A stretch of 64,000 nucleotides of DNA, taken from contig JAOWCC010000064.1 in assembly GCA_030867875.1 (NCBI GenBank), positions 37,718,802 to 37,782,801 on the forward strand. Direction: 5' to 3'. The notes under the pieces were generated by a model. It was not told the DNA's origin. It was given only the letters and a program-made list of their open reading frames with translations, and ran no database searches. Below are positions 58,426 through 64,000 of this stretch, piece after piece. The position numbers and the translations under genes are program-made. This DNA comes from Actinernus sp. WN-2022. Lineage: Eukaryota > Cnidaria > Anthozoa > Actiniaria > Actinernidae. Each line of letters starts with the position of its first letter. Position 1 is the stretch's first letter.

Positions 58426-59940
58426 AGGCCTATATAGACCTTATACGCTTACGTCATCATCACTAAGCCTTTACTTTTGTGTTGAGAGGAAATGTTGTGC
58501 TAAAGTGAGGCTTAGTGATGATGACATAAAGCGTGACATCATCTTGTATAATGCATTAATATCACCAGTAGGGGCTCTCACCTCTGCAATTTTCCTTTGT
58601 TTGGGCTTGACACATTCGTCTTGCATTAAGTACATCATTTCGTGATTGTATACGGAAAATCGTGGAGTGTCTAGATAAATAATAAAGGAAACAATAAGAC
58701 AATAGTGTACCTAGTGTACCTGTCGAATGATTGCCCTAAATATACATGTAACTGAAAATGGTACGGTCAGCTTGACCCGTGTTCTTTATAAATATATAAG
58801 CACGCTCCTGATAAGCACAATTACAGCAAACATGTCGAGCACTGTCTTCCTCCATTTTCTCGTATTTTTTTTGCGGGGGTTACAAACGTTGCTAAGAACT
58901 CCACAGTATTTTTGCAAGGTAATTAAGAAACGCAGCAAAAAAAAGAAAAAAACGAGGTTGTATCTTATCGCCAATACGTTCTCACATCAGTATTTAAACA
59001 AGGACCCGCACTACAAATGGGTTGCTCCTCTCCCTTTCTCTCCCTTTGGAATTCAAAATTTGAAATTCAAATTCAGAATAGTAAAGCAAGTAAGCAGGCT
59101 TTCAGTTTTCTCCTGTTAGAATACTAAATTGCTGCCGCTGAAAATTAAAATAAGCCAAAGAAAGTAAACAGCAGGAGCTAGTTGCTTAGTTATGCCTGTA
59201 TGTAAACTCTTTAGTGTTATTTCGTGCGATAACAAAAGTGAGATCTAGAGATCTCTCAAGCGGAGCATCACATGTTGTATGCAGAGCTTTGAATAGATGT
59301 TCACTTGAAAAAGGCTGAGTGACAACTGAAGGTGACAAGCGCCTAGAGCTGACCTTTTTATATCCAGATCGGACCTGGTGATTGTATCAGGACTACAAAA
59401 TAATATTCATAACTTGATGGATTATAGCCAAGCCAGTATTCTACAAATTCTGAAAGCAAGTAAGACTAAAAAATTAAAATATTAATATTTAACCCGAACA
59501 GAAAGAAATTAAACGCTAACCGTTATTGATTTTACTCAAATTATAATACTATTATGGAACATGTGGCTTCATATAAAGGTAAAGGTATTAATTTATATAG
59601 CGCAAATTATATATGGGTATATTCGAATGCGCTTCACAAGGTTATTTTTGTGATAGGAATTGCTATTGTAACAACAACAACAACAACAATTTATTTAATA
59701 CCACGCAAATAACTGGATACAAAAGTGAATAAAATATTGCAGTAGTTGGGTATTGGCTACCTAGAATAACTATAAGAGAGCTAATCTAGCTAGGTAGCTA
59801 ACGTTTATATATATTAAATTATGGAAATAGTCGATATCACACACACACACACACACACAAAATAAAGAAATAGAAATAAAAAACAGGAGCAAGGAAAAAT
59901 GCAACCATCAACGGGAGGAGGAGATTTAGTCGAAATTCAG
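58426..59940. other. Intergenic; one hairpin and a CA microsatellite
   Basis: A foldback with CTTACGTCATCATCACTAAG and its near-complement lies at 58447-58535. A CA microsatellite (about 12 units) lies at 59838-59861. No gene was supported. Confidence 0.5.
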
Positions 59941-59941
59941 T

Positions 59942-60139
59942 TCAATAAGAATCAATAAAACGTTTCTTAATTACACCTTTAAATTTGTTCAAACGGAGAC
60001 TCTTGAAAGATTCTTGTGTGTCATTCCAAATGACAGCACCTTTAAAACGTAAATTAAATTTCCCATAGTTTGTTCTAGCAGATGGAATGCAATAAGTTAA
60101 TCTTGTGGCGCAATGCTCTGCCGTGCAGTTTACAATCAT
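59942..60139 (-). pseudogene. 3' end fragment of a LINE
   Basis: It reads YCIPSARTNYGKFNLRFKGA, then VIWNDTQESFKSLRLNKFKG, then VIKKRFIDSY. The RxxYGKxxLxxxGxxxWN and FKxxIKKR pattern is the C-terminus of LINE ORF2, related to the fragment at 32690-33050. The rest of the element is absent. Confidence 0.78.
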
Positions 60140-60149
60140 GAGTGATTGT

Positions 60150-60372
60150 CAGTACCTCAGAATACCAGGCTGGTGTGTCGGGAGACAATCCCCTACTCTT
60201 TCTCGAAATAACACAACAGGTACTTTCACGTCCCCCTCGTATAGATTAGAAGAGGAAGGAGACAAGTCCAACGGTTTATACGTTCCTGCTATGGACGCGG
60301 CCGAGATTCGAATCCTCGAACTCCCGCACTCTAGACCGTGCTCTACCAACTGAGCTAACCAGTGAGGCGGCA
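60150..60372 (-). mobile_element. tRNA-derived SINE-like sequence
   Basis: On the minus strand GGTTAGCTCAGTTGGTAGAG (A-box) and GGATTCGAATCTC (B-box) are spaced as in a tRNA, but the acceptor and anticodon stems do not pair well. It is followed by a body with GAGGGGGACGTGAAAGTACC. Confidence 0.65.
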
Positions 60373-60381
60373 GTAATAAGA

Positions 60382-60677
60382 CTATTTGTCGTTCCAAATA
60401 TATGGTATGATGCATTGCGCGCCGGGTGCTACTCCGGAAAAAGTCCGCGAAAAACATCTCGTAATAACGCTCTAACTCTACGAAGAAACAAGTCGAGATC
60501 ATTTTGCCGTAGAGGCATGTTAACAATCTAATACTAGTAATATAAAACGGGTACAACTGAAAGCTTGTTGCAAGACTAAAATGGAGGATTGTACTGTATC
60601 CCTCGGTCCCAGGTACCTACTCGTTTTTAGCACCCGGCGCGCAATGCATCATACCATATATTTGGAACGACAAATAG
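60382..60677. mobile_element. 296-bp MITE with perfect 49-bp inverted repeats
   Basis: CTATTTGTCGTTCCAAATAT at 60382 begins a 49-base arm exactly complementary to 60629-60677. No clear target duplication. Confidence 0.92.
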
Positions 60678-60895
60678 CACGTATATTCGTTTCAACATAG
60701 AACGAACGAAGACGTAATTATATGAGATTTAGATGGAATCATCATAAGTCGAAGTTAATAAGTAATGAATACTTGGATCGAATCGGTACGAAAAGGTGAA
60801 AAATCCCAACATATTCAGATCGAATAAACACAAATATAAATTGCTAATTAGGACATATTTCGCTAAAATTATAATTAACCGATCCAATTAGAAAG
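60678..60895. other. Spacer, nothing assigned
   Basis: Short AT-rich spacer between two elements. Confidence 0.4.
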
Positions 60896-60901
60896 TATTT
60901 A

Positions 60902-62125
60902 AGTAGTATGAGAGGGACCGAATTAGCCCCCTTTTTGGTGAGCTATGTTAATTTTTGGTGAGCTCTCATTAATTCAATGACGTCACGGTTCTATTGTCTT
61001 AGACTCATGAATAAAGTGCGGCGCGCTCATGAATAAAGTGGTGCGTTCATGAATAAAATGCGGCGCTCTCATGAATAAAATGCGGCGCTCATGAATATCT
61101 ATTGTTCCTTTGGATGAGGTCATCGATCTATTCGGGCATGTTTGGGCAAAGCCTATTGTTTGGAACAGCTATAAAACCAGGAGCAATCGGCCCTGAATAC
61201 ATTCGAAGTTGAATGAAAAAAGTAATAAATATCTCGCAATATCTAAATCCCTTTGTAGCGTAAATAGTAAGAACAAACTACTCGTGATAGGCTCTAAACT
61301 GTCTTTATTATTTTCCTTTACAGTTAATAACTCATAAGATAATTGTATACAAAATCCACTGTGACTCATAAGAGAAATTTTGCTATTGTCCTTAGGGATT
61401 AACGATAACTGAAGAGCCTATTGTTTGGAGGAAAACTCTTGTGATGCAAATTCTTCTCTAAAACTGAACTATAATTACCATACGAATATAAACAAACCAC
61501 CAGATAATTAAACAAAGTTTATTCAATCTCAAAAACACCAATTTTAAAAACAGTTCGTTTTCCTTATCCTCGCGGAGTTGATAACTTTCTTATTTCTCAG
61601 TTCTTGGGTTGATATAATGTACCGTGTTACAAGATTACACTGATTTATGTTTCATTGATTTTTTTCTTGTTGACAAAAGCTACAGACAGTTGTGTTTTTA
61701 CCGAGGAGAGGAAAATTAATGACCAAGGTAGTCTAGTCTAAAAACTAAACTTCAGCTATCATTTTCTAGTCTAGTCTAGAAATTGTTAACCTAGGTAGTC
61801 TAGTCTAAAATGTCGTTCTAGACTACAAATATCTAGTCTAGAAACTAACAACACTCACAAGCCCTGAACGCCTGTCTCCTCCTCCTCCCTCCTCCTCCTC
61901 CCTCCTCCTCCTCCTCCCTCCTCCTCCTCCTCCTCCCCCTCCGCATTTTATTCATGAGAGCGCCGCATTTTATTCATGAACGCACCACTTTATTCATGAG
62001 CGCGCCGCACTTTATTCATGAGTCTAAGACAATAGAACCGTGACGTCATTGAATTAATGAGAGCTCACCAAAAATTAACATAGCTCACCAAAAAAGGGGG
62101 CTAATTCGGTCCCTCTCATACTACT
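60902..62125. mobile_element. 1224-bp element with ~180-bp inverted repeats and a 6-bp target duplication
   Basis: The ends AGTAGTATGAGAGGGACCGA and complement are flanked by TATTTA at 60896-60901 and 62126-62131. Within each arm is a small tandem set of CTCATGAATAAA-GCGGCGC units. The middle has a CTC microsatellite (61868-61939) and AGTCTAGTCTA repeats. No coding sequence. Confidence 0.88.
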
Positions 62126-62159
62126 TATTTAGTTCGAAATAGCATGTCATAGTTGACAT

Positions 62160-62553
62160 TAGACTTGCTCCAAGTCGAACTCGCCGAGTCACTGGGTAAG
62201 CGATTACTGGGTCAAAAATCGAAGAGAGAGTCGAGTTCGACTTGTTTCACTTGCAGGAAATTGAATTGGGGGATTATGTTTTGGCACTAAAACACGTTTC
62301 AGGGGCGGAGCTTACATTTCGCGCCTTTGACAAACTCTTTCTGAGTACAATCAAATTGTAAATACCACATCCACGGTCGACTGACTTGCCACGTCAACAT
62401 GCAATGCATGAAGAATTGACGCTTTGTGATTGGGTAAATCTTACTCCGTCATAAGCCACGCCTCCGGTTGAAAAATCAACCGGTAAATTTGGCGCGCTGC
62501 AAGTGGGAAAAGTCCTTCGTGCGGGGGGCTAAGAAGGACTTTGAGAAAGTCTA
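62160..62553 (-). mobile_element. 394-bp Mutator-type MITE, copy 2
   Basis: The ends TAGACTT and AAGTCTA carry a 9-bp duplication AGTTGACAT at 62151-62159 and 62554-62562. It is the same family as 23397-23806 in opposite orientation, with about 85-90% identity by eye. Confidence 0.93.
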
Positions 62554-62562
62554 AGTTGACAT

Positions 62563-63240
62563 CAACATATATATTTGCAAATTCCATGAATATATAAACA
62601 TGGCGCCCCATATGTTTTCATTAGTTAAGGTGGCTCGCCTGGATTTTCCAGGGACGCACCATACCCACTTTGAACGGCTGATAATCCACTGTCAGAGCTT
62701 GGTCGGGCAAGCCACTTCACCCATTTTCTATAAATAGAATAAACGTTCAAAAAATGTAGGTTTGTTTGACATCGGTGTTACCATAGCAACACAACGTTAA
62801 CGTCATGCATTTTACATATCATCAATTTTCTCGAAATCTAGACCTAAACTTTTAAAACGACCTAGTGTCCCTTGTAGTCTAACTGTAGGCCTTCAAGATT
62901 GCAGAGTTTAAAAAAATTGTATGAGAGCGTTTTCGAAAAAAATTGGGTTGAATATTTTCGTTAAAATAATTAACAATTCGCCTTACTTCCTGTTTAGTCG
63001 TTGAGAACTGTATTTTCCGGACCGATTCAAGCGATATTTTTAGCATCTTTCATACCTGTGGCATAGGACTACATCCCATGAAAATTTCATTCCATTTGCT
63101 TTATTCGATTTCGGTTTATGGAATCATAAGTAATGTCATAAATATGCTCATTTTACTCAAAATATTAACGTATTTGCTAAGGAAGCTGTAATTCGAAAAC
63201 TAGTCGATAAATATTTTGTTTAATCTTTTCACCTGAAAAT
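62563..63240. other. Intergenic, nothing assigned
   Basis: Contains GGTGGCTCGCCTGGATTTTCCAGG near 62630, which may be the end of the foldback that follows, but its partner lies outside the window. Confidence 0.4.
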
Positions 63241-64000
63241 CAACATGTACTACCCTGGTCCTGTAAATTTCAAAAGCATTGAATCATTTTAAGGGCGCGA
63301 AATAAAAACAAAAACATAGGGAACTTTTACATGCATCCACGCAAGCTTCATTGCTGTATTATTTTGTTGGTAGCTTGTGTCTTTCCGAAATTTATCTTTT
63401 GTCTAGATTCTACATACTTGTGTGCCTTTCAACTAACAAGTTTACCATGAACGCTTGCTATGCTTCGAACGCTCGTGCAAATTTTGTTCTTAGTACAATG
63501 ACATGCAAATTAGTTAAACCATGAAGCCAGGCAGTGCGGGATGATAATGTTGAATAAGTGTGTTTTTAGTAACCAGATCGGGGAAAAGTGACGTCTAAAC
63601 CACATTTGCTAAATATTAATTAAAAACGAGATTTTGTATTAGTGATATTATAAAAGGTTTTGTAAATAAATATTATAAGTTATATTATAACAGCGTTACA
63701 ACTGGAAGCGTGACAATGATAATTGCATGTAATTGTACTAAGAATATAATTTGCACGAGAGTTCCGGCAGTAGCGAAGCATAGCAAGCGTGTATGGTAAA
63801 CTTGTTAGTTCAAAAGCACAAAAGTATGTAGAATCTAGACAAAAGAGAAATTTCGGAAAGGCACAAGCTATCAACAAAATGATACAGCAATGAAGCTTCC
63901 GTGGATGAATGTAAAAGTTCCCTATGTTTTTGTTTTTATTCCGCGCCCTTAAAATGATTCAATGCTCTTGGAATTTACAGGGCCAGGGTAGTACATGTTG
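63241..64000. mobile_element. Long foldback cut by the window edge
   Basis: The left arm starting CAACATGTACTACCCTGGTC at 63241 pairs over about 270 bases with 63720-64000, which ends GGTAGTACATGTTG exactly at the last base. The arms include GCGAAATAAAAACAAAAACA and TGTCTAGATTCTACATACTT blocks. The true ends may lie further out. Confidence 0.88.

Noticed and set aside
58560..58645. Possible upstream PA14 exon on the minus strand (ending VRAPTG before a GT)
   Set aside because: The last residues and phase would suit the PA14 exon at 54505, but the preceding residues do not look like PA14 and the sequence continues into a hairpin repeat.
1..64000. CRISPR-like arrays
   Set aside because: All repeats here are contiguous tandem or inverted repeats without unique spacers, and the context is eukaryotic.

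Overview
This is eukaryotic nuclear DNA: AT-rich, with spliced genes, tRNA-derived repeats, non-LTR retrotransposon pieces and a very dense population of DNA transposons. The kinds of elements and proteins present suggest a marine invertebrate, most likely an anthozoan cnidarian (coral or sea anemone). The window alone does not prove the taxon.

Two genes could be rebuilt by hand from splice sites and codon phase. (1) A plus-strand gene at 5767-11600 has four exons (5767-5851, 8482-8798, 9049-9145, 11437-11600). All phases join to give a 220-residue predicted protein with a signal peptide, a Cys-containing extracellular part, one membrane segment and a short Cys-crowded tail. I do not recognise the family. 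(2) A minus-strand gene at 54605-28274 encodes a PA14-plus-glycosyltransferase protein of the beta-1,4-N-acetylgalactosaminyltransferase (B4GALNT3/4) type. I found 17 exons. One short exon is missing in the PA14 part, and the 5' end lies outside the window or was not found. Exon 33108-33214 carries an in-frame TAA in the catalytic domain. A further plus-strand first exon with a signal peptide (22027-22093) has no partner exons that I could find.

Layout. 1-5540: a DDE transposon with very long inverted ends and an 8-bp target duplication, then a foldback element interrupted by a hAT element. 5767-12420: gene 1 and flanking repeats. 14127-15560: a decayed LINE. 15.9-17.3 kb: small elements. 18.2-19.8 kb: a 96/99-bp satellite. 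22-28 kb: the orphan first exon, MITEs, a cluster of three tRNA-like heads and a LINE fragment. 28.3-54.6 kb: the glycosyltransferase gene. Its introns hold many foldback elements, a piggyBac-like element and, between 44.4 and 54.5 kb, a block of transposon-derived minisatellites. 55-64 kb: a 90-bp satellite, more TTAA, TA, 6-bp and 9-bp target-site elements, a LINE tail, a tRNA-like SINE and a long foldback cut by the window edge.

The recurring theme outside genes is that terminal sequences of transposable elements have been amplified into tandem arrays (18-bp, 33-bp, 44-bp and 86/89-bp units). Several target-site duplications are exact, so many element boundaries are given to the base.
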